Assembly (NCBI RefSeq): GCF_001746295.1
Contig: NZ_MJAH01000006.1
Location: 718,187-782,186, forward strand
Source of the DNA: Streptomyces sp. LUP47B
GTDB lineage: Bacteria; Actinomycetota; Actinomycetes; Streptomycetales; Streptomycetaceae
Reading direction: 5' to 3'
DNA length: 64,000 nt
The notes below the pieces were generated by a model. That model saw nothing but the letters and a program-made list of their open reading frames with translations. It searched no databases and was not told the DNA's origin. Numbering within the stretch: the stretch's first letter is position 1; each line of letters opens with the position of its first letter. Shown in pieces: positions 32,628-40,979 of the stretch. Both the position numbers and the translations under genes were made by a program.

Positions 32628-33887
32628 TCAGGAAGCGGTGTCGTGTGTCTCGCCGAGGCCGAGGAGCGCGGTGAAGCGGGCTTCGGCCCGGTCGATCTCC
32701 CCGAGCTGAGTGAGGATCGAACCGGGGGTGGAGTCACCCACCACCTTCTGCATCAGCGGGGTGCGGTCCAGGATCGCGTCCCGGATCGGTTGCAGTGCGC
32801 GCGGCGCGTGATGGAAGACCTGCCCGAGGGCGTAGGCGTGCTGGGACTGTCGGGCGGTGTGCGGCTTGCGGGGGGCCTCGAAGGCGTCGAGTGCCTGGCG
32901 GACAGCGGCGTAGTCGCTCAGGTCCACCCCTGCCAGGCGGCGGCCGATGAAATAGCCGTCCTCAGTGGCCATACCGGCGCCGTACCCGGCGTACGGGGAC
33001 GTGGGGTGAGCGGCGTCGCCGACGAGAGTGGCGCGGCCCTTGGACCACTGCTTCAGAGGCTTGCGGTCGCGGATCACCCAGCGCTGAACGTGCGCGGGGT
33101 CGGTCGCGGCGATCAGCTGGGGGAGCGGACGGGCGAAGGCCTGACCGAGGCTGGTCGCGATCGAGTGCAGGTCGCCCGAGAACTCCCGGCTTGCGTCGAA
33201 CGCTTCGAGCACCCACCACTGGTGGCCGCCACGTCCCTTGTTACGGATGGCGGTCCAGCTCCCCTGCACAGTGCGGGTGTGGGAGAGGACGCACATCCCG
33301 GGCTCGGTCTCGACGCTCTCGTCGAAGGTATAGCCGCCGAAGATGTGCAGGTTGTGCTCGCGCTTGGGGCTGTCGCCCCACAGAGTGCGGCGGACCAGGG
33401 AATCGATGCCGTCCGCGCCGATCACGAGGTCCGTCTCGTGGACTCGTCCGTCCGCGAGGTGCAGTCGAACACCGTTCTCGTCCTGCTCGACGCGCTCCAC
33501 CGTGTGGTTGACCTGCAGGACGCCCTTGGGCAGCGCGTCGAGCAGCCGCTCGTACAGCTCGGGGCGCAGCAGGCCGATGAAGCCGCCGCCGTAGTCGCGG
33601 ACAACCTGCTCAGGAAGGGCCGCGCGGACCCGGCGGCGACCGCGGGCGTTGCGGAACTCGGACGTACAGGGCGCACCCAGGTCCTCGGTGTTCACCCCTA
33701 GCAGCCCGAGTGCCTTGATGGGGGGCGGCCACAGGTTGAGGATGTTGCCGGCGGGTCTGGCGTGCGGGTAGCGCTCGAACAGCACGACGTCGTGGCCGGC
33801 CTGGTGGACGGAGAGTGCGGCGGCCATGCCACCGGGTCCGGCACCGATGACGGCGACGCGGCCGCGCTTGGCGGGAGGCTTCTTCAT
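32628..33887 (-). CDS. FAD-dependent aromatic monooxygenase
   Basis: This 419-residue class A flavin monooxygenase has the dinucleotide motif VAVIGAGPGGMAAAL near residue 10, DLVIGADGIDSLVR (DG motif) and ATLVGDAAHPTSPYAGYGAG (GD motif). Such enzymes hydroxylate an aromatic ring using NAD(P)H and oxygen. It is the last gene of the operon and begins 36 bp after the CoA-transferase B stop, with GAGGAA before the ATG. A second flavin monooxygenase is encoded in the same operon, so the pathway may need two hydroxylations. Confidence 0.88.
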   Translation of the reverse strand: MKKPPAKRGRVAVIGAGPGGMAAALSVHQAGHDVVLFERYPHARPAGNILNLWPPPIKALGLLGVNTEDLGAPCTSEFRNARGRRRVRAALPEQVVRDYGGGFIGLLRPELYERLLDALPKGVLQVNHTVERVEQDENGVRLHLADGRVHETDLVIGADGIDSLVRRTLWGDSPKREHNLHIFGGYTFDESVETEPGMCVLSHTRTVQGSWTAIRNKGRGGHQWWVLEAFDASREFSGDLHSIATSLGQAFARPLPQLIAATDPAHVQRWVIRDRKPLKQWSKGRATLVGDAAHPTSPYAGYGAGMATEDGYFIGRRLAGVDLSDYAAVRQALDAFEAPRKPHTARQSQHAYALGQVFHHAPRALQPIRDAILDRTPLMQKVVGDSTPGSILTQLGEIDRAEARFTALLGLGETHDTAS

Positions 33888-33923
33888 GGTGGGTTCCTCA
33901 GCCTTGGTCGTCGTTGACCTGCC

Positions 33924-34559
33924 TCAAGCGACGGTGTGGAGTTTCGCGGCGGTGGCGGCGGTGATGTCGTGGTGGGTGACGCCGGGGGCGATTTCGACAA
34001 GGACCAGGCCGTTGTCGGTGACGTCGATGACGCCCAGGTCGGTGATGACGCGGTGGACGCAGGCCCGTCCCGTGAGGGGCAGGGTGCACTCGTCGAGGAT
34101 CTTGGGGCTGCCGTCCTTGGCGGTGTGATCCATGAGGACGATGACGCGGCGAGCGCCGTGGACGAGGTCCATGGCACCGCCCATGCCCTTGATCATCTTT
34201 CCGGGGATCATCCAGTTGGCGAGGTCGCCGGTCGCGGACACCTGCATGGCCCCGAGCACGGCGGTGTCGATGTGGCCGCCGCGGATCATGCCGAAGGACA
34301 GGGCGGAGTCGAAGAAGGCTGCTCCCGGGAGCACGGTGACGGTTTCCTTGCCGGCGTTGATGAGGTCGGGGTCGACGTCGCGTTCACTGGGGTAGGGCCC
34401 GGTGCCGAGGATGCCGTTCTCGGAGTGGAGGACGACGTGGACTCCTGGTGGGAGGTGGCCCGGGACGAGGGTGGGCAGGCCGATGCCGAGGTTGACGTAG
34501 GAGCCGTCGGTGAGTTCGGCGGCGGCACGGGCGGCCATCTGGTCGCGGGTCCAGGGCAT
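33924..34559 (-). CDS. 3-oxoacid CoA-transferase subunit B
   Basis: This 211-residue beta subunit shows NLGIGLPTLV and the active-site glutamate Glu47 in HSENGILG, which carries the CoA thioester during transfer. Later motifs GGHIDTAVLGAMQVS and GMGGAMDLVHGA are typical. It would use succinyl-CoA to activate acetoacetate or 3-oxoadipate. In an aromatic-acid operon 3-oxoadipate (PcaJ-like) is attractive, but ScoB-like activity is equally possible. Its ATG overlaps the stop of subunit A by one base. Confidence 0.92.
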   Translation of the reverse strand: MPWTRDQMAARAAAELTDGSYVNLGIGLPTLVPGHLPPGVHVVLHSENGILGTGPYPSERDVDPDLINAGKETVTVLPGAAFFDSALSFGMIRGGHIDTAVLGAMQVSATGDLANWMIPGKMIKGMGGAMDLVHGARRVIVLMDHTAKDGSPKILDECTLPLTGRACVHRVITDLGVIDVTDNGLVLVEIAPGVTHHDITAATAAKLHTVA

Positions 34560-35341
34560 CAGCTGTGCACCGTCTCTCGTGCCTGGGGCGCGGAAGTCGT
34601 ACGCCGTTCGATCGGTTTGTCGGCGGCTTGCGCGGGCGTGAGGGCGACGACCCGCTGGACGAAGACGCCGGCCAGATGGATCGCGTCAGGAGACAGCTCG
34701 CCCGGCTCCACGAGTTCCTCGACCTCGGCGATCGTGATGCGGCCGGCCATGGCGGCCAATGGGTTGAAGTTGGCGGCGGCCTTGTTGAAGACCAGGTTGC
34801 CGTGAGTGTCGCCGCGCCAGGCGCGGACGAGCGCGTAGTCGGTGGTGATGCCGTGTTCGAGGACATGCGGGCGACCCCCGAAGGAGCGCTTCTCCTTTGC
34901 GGGGGAAGCGAGGGCGATGCTGCCGTCCGCCGCGTAACGCCAGGGCAGGCCGCCGTCTGCTACCTGCGTGCCCACGCCTGCCGGCGTGTAGAAGGCCGGG
35001 ATGCCGGCCCCGCCGGCCCGTAGCCGCTCGGCCAGGGTGCCTTGCGGTACGAGTTCGACCTCCAGCTCGCCGCTGAGGTACTGGCGGGCGAACTCTTTGT
35101 TCTCGCCGACGTAACTGCCGGTCACGCGGCTGATGCGGCCGTCGGCGAGCAGTAGGCCGAGTCCTTGGCCGTCTACGCCGCAGTTGTTGGAGACGACCTT
35201 CAGACCGGTGGTGCCCTGGGCGTGCAGGGCGTCGATGAGGGCGGCCGGTATGCCGGACAGGCCGAAGCCGCCAACGGCGAGTGAGACCCGGTCGGAGATG
35301 TCGGCGACCGCCTCGGCGGCGCTCGCGCTGACCTTGTTCAC
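34559..35341 (-). CDS. 3-oxoacid CoA-transferase subunit A
   Basis: This 260-residue alpha subunit has VAVGGFGLSGIP near residue 20, VVSNNCGVDGQGLG, ENKEFARQYLSGELEVELVPQGTLAERLRAGGAGIPAFYTPAGVGT (described by its parts) and KADYALVRAWRGDTHGNLVF-like sequence, all standard for the family. It pairs with subunit B. The dead SDR gene lies immediately upstream. Confidence 0.92.
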   Translation of the reverse strand: MNKVSASAAEAVADISDRVSLAVGGFGLSGIPAALIDALHAQGTTGLKVVSNNCGVDGQGLGLLLADGRISRVTGSYVGENKEFARQYLSGELEVELVPQGTLAERLRAGGAGIPAFYTPAGVGTQVADGGLPWRYAADGSIALASPAKEKRSFGGRPHVLEHGITTDYALVRAWRGDTHGNLVFNKAAANFNPLAAMAGRITIAEVEELVEPGELSPDAIHLAGVFVQRVVALTPAQAADKPIERRTTSAPQARETVHS

Positions 35342-35353
35342 GTGCGGGTCCTT

Positions 35354-35736
35354 TCAGTCGGAGGTCGGCCGGGGGCGAACGGAGGAGCCGGGCAGTACCG
35401 CCGACTTGTCGCCGACGGCGACGAGACCGGCGCCGGTGATGTACGAGGCCTCGCCAGAGGCGAGGAGGACGACGGCGTTGAGCACCTCGTCAGGGAGGCG
35501 GGCCCGACGGAGTGGGATGTGGCAGCCGACGGCGTGGAGCGGGTGCTCGTCGGCGAACAGGTGGCCGCGCGTGGCTCTTGGCGTCGATCATTCCGGGATG
35601 ACCCAGTTGGCCGGGCGTTTGTGTCATATCGGTGGCGGTCACGGTCGCTCTCGCCCGGGCCGGTGCCTCGATCGTGTCCTGCCCGCGCGGCCTCGGTGAC
35701 CTTGTCGTCCAGCCTGCTCTCCGCCGCGTGGTTCAT
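35354..35736 (-). pseudogene. Short-chain dehydrogenase, frameshifted and internally deleted
   Basis: The start ATG at 35736 overlaps the stop of the FAH-family gene (ATGA), as a live operon gene would. It opens MNHAAESRLDDKV. The frame then breaks; another frame reads ATVTATDMTQTPGQLGHPGM, and a third gives the SDR ending LPDEVLNAVVLLASGEASYI and ITGAGLVAVGDKSAV to the stop at 35354. About 125 codons remain of about 250, and the NAD motif and YxxxK active site are lost. The pathway step it served must be dispensable or done elsewhere. Confidence 0.75.
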
Positions 35737-36698
35737 GGGCGCGTTCGCGGGCGTCTACGGGCGCGAGGGACGAGTTCCGGTTCGGCACCGACAACCACGG
35801 TGTTGGAGACGCTGCCTATGCCCTCGACGCTGAGGGTGACGGTGTCGCCGGGCTTGAGCGGCGGCGGGTCCTGGCGGCCGCGTACGCCCCAGAGTTCGGC
35901 GAGGCAGCCGCCGTTGCCGCAGGTGCCGGAGCCGAGTACGTCGCCGGGGCGGACCCAGGTGCCGCGGGAGGCGTAGGCGGTCATCTCCTCGAAGGTCCAG
36001 CTCATGTTGGACAGCAGGTCCTTGCCGACGACCTCGCCGTTGATCTCGGCGGTCAGCGCCAGGCGCAGGAAGCCGTCGCTGTCTCGGTAGGGCTCCAGCT
36101 CGTCCGCGGTGACGAGGTAGGGGCCGAGGGTGGTGGCGGTGTCCTTGCCCTTGCAGGGGCCGAGACTGACCTGCATCTCGCGGGACTGGAGGTCGCGGGC
36201 GGACCAGTCGTTGTAGAGGGTGTAGCCGATGATGTGGTCGCGGGCCTGCTCGGGGGTGAGGTCGCGGCCCTCGCGGCCGATGACCGCGGCGACTTCGAGT
36301 TCGAAGTCCATTGCCTGGCTGCCGGGCGGTACGGGGACGTCGTCGTGAGCGCCGATGACGGCGTAGGGGTTGGTGAAGTAGAAGGTGGGCGCGTCGTACC
36401 AGGCGTCCGGGGCACCCGAGACTCCGTCGATGCTGCGTCGTACAGCTTCGACGTGTTCCTCGAACGTGACGAAGTCGCGTACGGACGGCGGTTGGAGCGG
36501 CGGCAGCAGTCGCACCTGGGAGACGTGCGGCCCGCGCGGCACGTCCAGGCTTGCGTTGCCCGCCTCGCGCAGCGCCTCGGGACCGGCCTGGACCAGGTCG
36601 AGAAGCGTCCCCGTGCCGGGGCAGGGGTAGAGGGTGCCGTCGTCCTCGACGGTGGCGAGACGGCTGCGGCCGTGCTGCTCATAAGTGGCGAAACGCAT
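35733..36698 (-). CDS. Fumarylacetoacetate hydrolase family protein
   Basis: This 321-residue FAH-fold enzyme has the metal-binding region with MDFELEVAAVIGREGRDL (Glu ligands), YTLYNDWSARDLQSREM and GTCGNGGCLAELWG. The family cleaves carbon-carbon bonds or decarboxylates or hydrates 2-oxo intermediates after ring opening. The N-terminal FTxEEHVEAVRR region resembles true fumarylacetoacetase-like members. It sits between the VOC dioxygenase gene and the dead SDR gene. Confidence 0.88.
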   Translation of the reverse strand: MRFATYEQHGRSRLATVEDDGTLYPCPGTGTLLDLVQAGPEALREAGNASLDVPRGPHVSQVRLLPPLQPPSVRDFVTFEEHVEAVRRSIDGVSGAPDAWYDAPTFYFTNPYAVIGAHDDVPVPPGSQAMDFELEVAAVIGREGRDLTPEQARDHIIGYTLYNDWSARDLQSREMQVSLGPCKGKDTATTLGPYLVTADELEPYRDSDGFLRLALTAEINGEVVGKDLLSNMSWTFEEMTAYASRGTWVRPGDVLGSGTCGNGGCLAELWGVRGRQDPPPLKPGDTVTLSVEGIGSVSNTVVVGAEPELVPRARRRPRTRP

Positions 36699-36790
36699 GG
36701 CATTCCTAGGGAACTGGATGAGTTGACACAGGCCGGGGGCCCGGCGACATGGCAGGCGGGGGAGTACGCCGGGCCCCCGGGGTCAAGGGG

Positions 36791-37729
36791 TCAGACCGGC
36801 GGAGCGACGAAGACGCCGCGGTCGACGTCGTTGAGCATTTCCTTGGCGACCATCTCGTTCATCGGGTTGGACGTGCCCCACTGGTCGGCGTTCTCGGGCT
36901 TCGTCAGGTCGTAGATGTGCGGGTGCCAGGTGTCCTCGTCCAGCTTTTCGAGCTCGGTGGTGTACTCGACGGTGTTGCCGTGCGGGTCGAGGAAGTACGT
37001 GAAGGTGTTGTCGCCCGCCATATGCCGCCCGGGGCCCCAGATCTTGCGGGCGCCGGAGCGCATCACGCGGCCGGAACCGCGCATGTACTCGTCGATGCCG
37101 CGCATCTCGAAGGAGAGGTGCTGCAGGGAGGCGTGCGGACCGCTGGCGATGGCCATGGAGTGGTGCTGGTTGCTGATCCGCATGAAGTGCATGACGTCGC
37201 CCATGTGCGGCAAGGTCATCGTGTCGGACAGCCGGAAGTCGAGGTGCTGCTCGTACCAGGCGCGGGTGGCGTTGATGTCGGGAGAGTTCAGGACGACGTG
37301 CGAGAGACGGACCGGGATGGACTCCTTCTCCTCGATACGACGGTGCTGACGCGCCTCGACGTCGGCCGAGACCTCGATGGTGCGGCCGTCGGTGTCGAAG
37401 AAGCGGAAGCCGTAGCCGCCGCCGGGGGTGTCGACCTGGCCCGGCTGGGAGATCAGCTGCACTCCACCCGCGAGGAGTTGCTCGGCGAGCGTGTCCACGT
37501 CGGCGGGGTTCGCCGCGCCGTAGGAGATGAGGTCGAGGCGCTTCTCCTCGGCCTTGCGCAGCCGGACGATGTACTGCTCGGGGGAGCCCTCGGCGGCCAG
37601 GAAGGAGATACCGGAGTCCTCGGCGACCTTGGTCAGGCCCCAGACGCCGGCGTAGAAGTCGAGCTGCTTGTCGTAGTCCGGCACGGCCAGGTCGACGTGT
37701 CGCAGGTGGGTGAGCAGACGGTTGGTCAT
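36791..37729 (-). CDS. VOC-family extradiol ring-cleavage dioxygenase
   Basis: This 312-residue type I extradiol dioxygenase has two vicinal-oxygen-chelate modules. The C-terminal module carries the iron ligands His144 (RLSHVVLN), His204 (LQHLSFEM) and Glu255 (GNTVEYTT). It would open a catechol-type ring next to the hydroxyls using oxygen. The substrate is unknown. It lies in the operon between the amidohydrolase (10-bp gap) and the FAH-family gene. Confidence 0.9.
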   Translation of the reverse strand: MTNRLLTHLRHVDLAVPDYDKQLDFYAGVWGLTKVAEDSGISFLAAEGSPEQYIVRLRKAEEKRLDLISYGAANPADVDTLAEQLLAGGVQLISQPGQVDTPGGGYGFRFFDTDGRTIEVSADVEARQHRRIEEKESIPVRLSHVVLNSPDINATRAWYEQHLDFRLSDTMTLPHMGDVMHFMRISNQHHSMAIASGPHASLQHLSFEMRGIDEYMRGSGRVMRSGARKIWGPGRHMAGDNTFTYFLDPHGNTVEYTTELEKLDEDTWHPHIYDLTKPENADQWGTSNPMNEMVAKEMLNDVDRGVFVAPPV

Positions 37730-37739
37730 GTCGGGCTCC

Positions 37740-38759
37740 TCAGTTGAGACGCAGCAGCGCTGCCGCGTTGCCGCCGCGTACGGCGTGGAAGTGGGGGGCG
37801 GGCAGGTCTGTGACGTCGCGCAGAGCGCCGAGCGGGTCGTCGGTGCCCATGTCGAAGGGGAAGTCGGAGCCGAGCAGCACCCGGTCGGGGCCGGCCACCC
37901 GGATCAGCTCGCGCAGGACCTCCGGGTCGTGGACAAGGGAGTCGAAGTACAACTGCTTGAGATAGCTGCTGGGCGGGTGCGCGCAGCCGCGGGCGTCGGT
38001 GCGGGCGAGCCAGGCGTGGTCGGAGCGGCCGATGTGGGTGGGCAGATAGCCGCCTCCGTGGGCGGCGACGATGCGCAACCCCGGGTGCCGGTCCAGGACT
38101 CCGGAGAAGATCAGATGGGACAGGGCGACGGCGTTCTCGGTCGGCTGGCCGACGGTGTTGGACAGGTACCACCGGTTGAGGCGCTCGTCGAGCGTGCAGC
38201 CGAAGGGGTGCAGGAAGAGGATCGCGCCGGTTTCCTCGGCCCGTGTCCAGAACGGCTCGTACGCGGGGTCCGACAGTTCGCGTCCCGGCGCGTGGCTCGA
38301 GATCTCGACACCGCGCAGGCCCAGGCCGAGGGCGTGGTCGAGGGCTTCGACGGCGAGGTCCGGGTGCTGGAGCGGGACGAGGCCGAGGCCGTGCAGCCGC
38401 TGCGGGGCCTGGGCGATGTGCGCGGCGGTGCCCTCATTGGCCAGTTCCCACACTGTGCGGGCCAGGTCCTCGTCGGCCCAGTAGTGGTAGTGCGACGGAG
38501 ACGGCGAGACCAGCTGGACGTCGACCCCGGAGGCGTCCATCCCGGCAAGCCGGGCCTTGACGTCGGTCAGCCTCGGGAAGCGGTCCCGGAACATCGGGCC
38601 GCTGACGGCGATGGCCTCGGGGCCGTTGCGGCGGGCGTCGAGATCGCGGGCCGCGGCCAGACCGGGGTGTCCGGCGACGGCTTCCTCGACCTGAGGGAGC
38701 AGGACGTGCGCGTGGACGTCGATCGTGGGTGTGGAGCTCTGGGGACTCACGGCGTTCAC
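37740..38759 (-). CDS. Amidohydrolase family (ACMSD-like) decarboxylase or hydrolase
   Basis: This 339-residue metal-dependent TIM-barrel enzyme has the HxH pair His16/His18 (IDVHAHVL), LFLHPFG, VAAHGGGYLPTHIGR and LLGSDFPFD with the catalytic Asp. This is the pattern of the 2-amino-3-carboxymuconate-6-semialdehyde decarboxylase/resorcylate decarboxylase group, which also includes hydratases of ring-cleavage acids. Its ATG overlaps the stop of the upstream monooxygenase by 4 bp. It likely decarboxylates the aromatic acid or the ring-cleavage product. Confidence 0.88.
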   Translation of the reverse strand: MNAVSPQSSTPTIDVHAHVLLPQVEEAVAGHPGLAAARDLDARRNGPEAIAVSGPMFRDRFPRLTDVKARLAGMDASGVDVQLVSPSPSHYHYWADEDLARTVWELANEGTAAHIAQAPQRLHGLGLVPLQHPDLAVEALDHALGLGLRGVEISSHAPGRELSDPAYEPFWTRAEETGAILFLHPFGCTLDERLNRWYLSNTVGQPTENAVALSHLIFSGVLDRHPGLRIVAAHGGGYLPTHIGRSDHAWLARTDARGCAHPPSSYLKQLYFDSLVHDPEVLRELIRVAGPDRVLLGSDFPFDMGTDDPLGALRDVTDLPAPHFHAVRGGNAAALLRLN

Positions 38760-39895
38760 GGGGTCTCCTTCAGGACGGACATCGTGCGGCCCATCAGACC
38801 GGGTGCGTCGGCGTCACGGACGCCGTCCAGCTGCCACTGACCGAGTTGCACGGATGCCTCGACCACCATGCGGACACGGCCGATCCGGCGTTCGTAGAAG
38901 CCGGTCAGCAGAGCGTCGAGGGAACTCCAGTCCTGCTCCTCGCTCAGCATCTCGGCCAGTACGGAGGCGTCTTCCAGCGACATGGCCGCGCCCTGGGCGA
39001 GCGTCGGGGGACAGACGTGGGCCGCGTCACCGATCAGGACGACCCGGTCGCGGTGCCAGGAGCCCTCGACGAGCAGTCGCTCGAACCAGGTGTAGTTGAC
39101 CTGGGCGGGGTCGGTGATGCTCGCGGCGATCTCCGGCCACGCACCCCCGTAGGGCGCGGCCAGCCGCCGCATCTCGTCCGCGTACGTGGCCGGGTCGATG
39201 GAGGCGCGGTCGCGGTTGGCCTCGACGAGGTAGGCGTAGATGGTGTTCTTGCTGGTGGGGCAGTAACCGGCGATGTAGCACGGTCCGCCGTAGGACAGCT
39301 GCATGCGCTCCACGCCCTCGGGGCGGGGCACGGGGACGCGCCAGATCGCCATGCCGGTCGGTTCGGGCTTGTCGCTGATGCCGATCATCGCGCGCGTGCG
39401 GGAGCCGACGCCGTCGGCGGCGATGACAAGGTCGTAGCGGCCCTCGGTGCCGTCGCTGAACCGGGCGGTGACGCCCGACGCGTCCTGGATCAGTTGCTCG
39501 GCGGTGGTGCCGAGGCGCACCGTCGCGCCGCTCTCGACGACGGCCTCACACAGAATCTCCTGGAGCCGGGGCCGCTGCATGCCGAAGATCGAGGGCAGGT
39601 CGTCCCCACCGGTGCGGTCGTCCTGCTGGACGTGGAAAACGGTCCCGTCGGGCGCGGCCATGCCGACGGCGTCCACGGCGTAACCGCTCTCCCGGACCTT
39701 GTCCCAGACGCCCACTTCGCGCAGCACACGCAGCGCGTTGCCCTGGAGGGTGATGCCGGAGCCGAGCACGTTCCAGTCGGGCTTGGCCTCGATCAGTTCC
39801 ACAGCGATGCCCGCCCGCTGCAGCAGCACGGTCACGGCGTTGCCGGACGCGCCGCCGCCTATGACGAGGACGGTGCGGGGAATGGGGTCGTTCAT
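38756..39895 (-). CDS. FAD-dependent aromatic monooxygenase
   Basis: This 379-residue flavin hydroxylase has TVLVIGGGASGNAVTVLLQRAG at the N-terminus, YDLVIAADGVGSRTRAM and RVVLIGDAAHVCPPTLAQGA. It resembles 6-hydroxynicotinate or salicylate type hydroxylases. ATG 39895 was chosen for its GGGAGAACCC leader; the longer open frame is not supported. It is the third gene of the operon, 112 bp after the cyclase-family gene. Confidence 0.9.
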   Translation of the reverse strand: MNDPIPRTVLVIGGGASGNAVTVLLQRAGIAVELIEAKPDWNVLGSGITLQGNALRVLREVGVWDKVRESGYAVDAVGMAAPDGTVFHVQQDDRTGGDDLPSIFGMQRPRLQEILCEAVVESGATVRLGTTAEQLIQDASGVTARFSDGTEGRYDLVIAADGVGSRTRAMIGISDKPEPTGMAIWRVPVPRPEGVERMQLSYGGPCYIAGYCPTSKNTIYAYLVEANRDRASIDPATYADEMRRLAAPYGGAWPEIAASITDPAQVNYTWFERLLVEGSWHRDRVVLIGDAAHVCPPTLAQGAAMSLEDASVLAEMLSEEQDWSSLDALLTGFYERRIGRVRMVVEASVQLGQWQLDGVRDADAPGLMGRTMSVLKETP

Positions 39896-40007
39896 GGGTT
39901 CTCCCTGAGATGGTGCCGCGCGACTGCGAGCGGCGGAGGGGGTCTTGCATGCCGGGCGGGCGAAGGGGGGAGCCGTCCGGGCGCAGCCCGCCCGGCAAGC
40001 CAGGGCG

Positions 40008-40979
40008 CTACTTGACGGCGATGGGGTTGACCGGTGAGCCGACGGACCCGGTGATGGGCAGGGGCGCGGCGGTGAGCCAGAACTCGTACCGGCCGTCGGC
40101 GGCGCAATGTGCGGCGAGGGCGTCGAGGTCCCACATCTCACCGATGAGCAGACCGATGTGGGGGATGGCGACCTGGTGCAGCGGCTGGAAGGCGTCGTCG
40201 AACTCGTTGGGCCGCACTTCGAAGCCCCAGGTGTCGGTGGCGATCCCGGCGATCTCGCTCCGGTGCAGCCAGCCGGCCGTACTGAAGCTCAGCCCCGGGG
40301 CCGGTCCGCCCGCGTAGGCGCCCCAGCCTTCGTGACGGGCGCGGGCCAGCCGCCCGGTGCGCACGAGGACCAGGTCGCCCCGGCCGACGGACACGCCGTG
40401 CGCCTCGGCGGTTGCGGTCAGGTGCTCCTCGGTGATGGCGAAGCCGTCGGGCAGTTCGCAGCCCTCACCGATGACCAGGCCCACGTCGAGGAGGACCCCC
40501 CGCCCGGCGACGTGCGGAGCCATGTGCTCGATGCCGGTGACCAGGTCGCCTTCACAGGTGACGACCTTCTCCGCCGGGCGGCCGTTCCACGCCATGCCGT
40601 GATCGAAGATGTGCCCGAGCCCGTCCCATTGGGTGGAGCACTGCAGGGGCATGGCGATCACGTCGTCGGCGCCACCGAAGCCGTGCGGAAAGCCCTGGCC
40701 GCCCAGAGCGGCCTCGGTGCCTGTGGCGAGCATCGTGTGCACCGGATTCGTACGCCGCAGCCAGCCTTGCTGCGGGCCGTCCATGTCGAAGGCCTGTGAC
40801 AAGGAGAAGCTGACGCCGTCGCGGATCTGGGCCGCGCCCTCGCGGCGCTTGGCCTCGTCGAGGAAGTTGAGCGTGCCGAGCACGTCGTCCTCACCCCAGC
40901 GGCCCCAGTTCGAGTACGCCTCCGCGGCCTCGGCGATCGCCGCCTCGGGATCTGAACGGTCGATACGGCCGGCGCTCAT
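40008..40979 (-). CDS. Cyclase-family (kynurenine-formamidase/isatin-hydrolase-like) metal-dependent hydrolase
   Basis: This 323-residue protein shows CSTQWDGLGHIFDHGMAWNG (metal-binding D and H region resembling HxGTHxD), RGVLLDVG and RGDLVLVRTGRL. Relatives hydrolyse amide or lactam bonds such as in isatin, N-formylkynurenine or related compounds. The DGLGH variant is typical of the long subfamily. Its ATG at 40979 overlaps the stop of the second FAH-family gene. A nitrogen-containing aromatic substrate would fit this enzyme, but that is inference. Confidence 0.85.
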   Translation of the reverse strand: MSAGRIDRSDPEAAIAEAAEAYSNWGRWGEDDVLGTLNFLDEAKRREGAAQIRDGVSFSLSQAFDMDGPQQGWLRRTNPVHTMLATGTEAALGGQGFPHGFGGADDVIAMPLQCSTQWDGLGHIFDHGMAWNGRPAEKVVTCEGDLVTGIEHMAPHVAGRGVLLDVGLVIGEGCELPDGFAITEEHLTATAEAHGVSVGRGDLVLVRTGRLARARHEGWGAYAGGPAPGLSFSTAGWLHRSEIAGIATDTWGFEVRPNEFDDAFQPLHQVAIPHIGLLIGEMWDLDALAAHCAADGRYEFWLTAAPLPITGSVGSPVNPIAVK

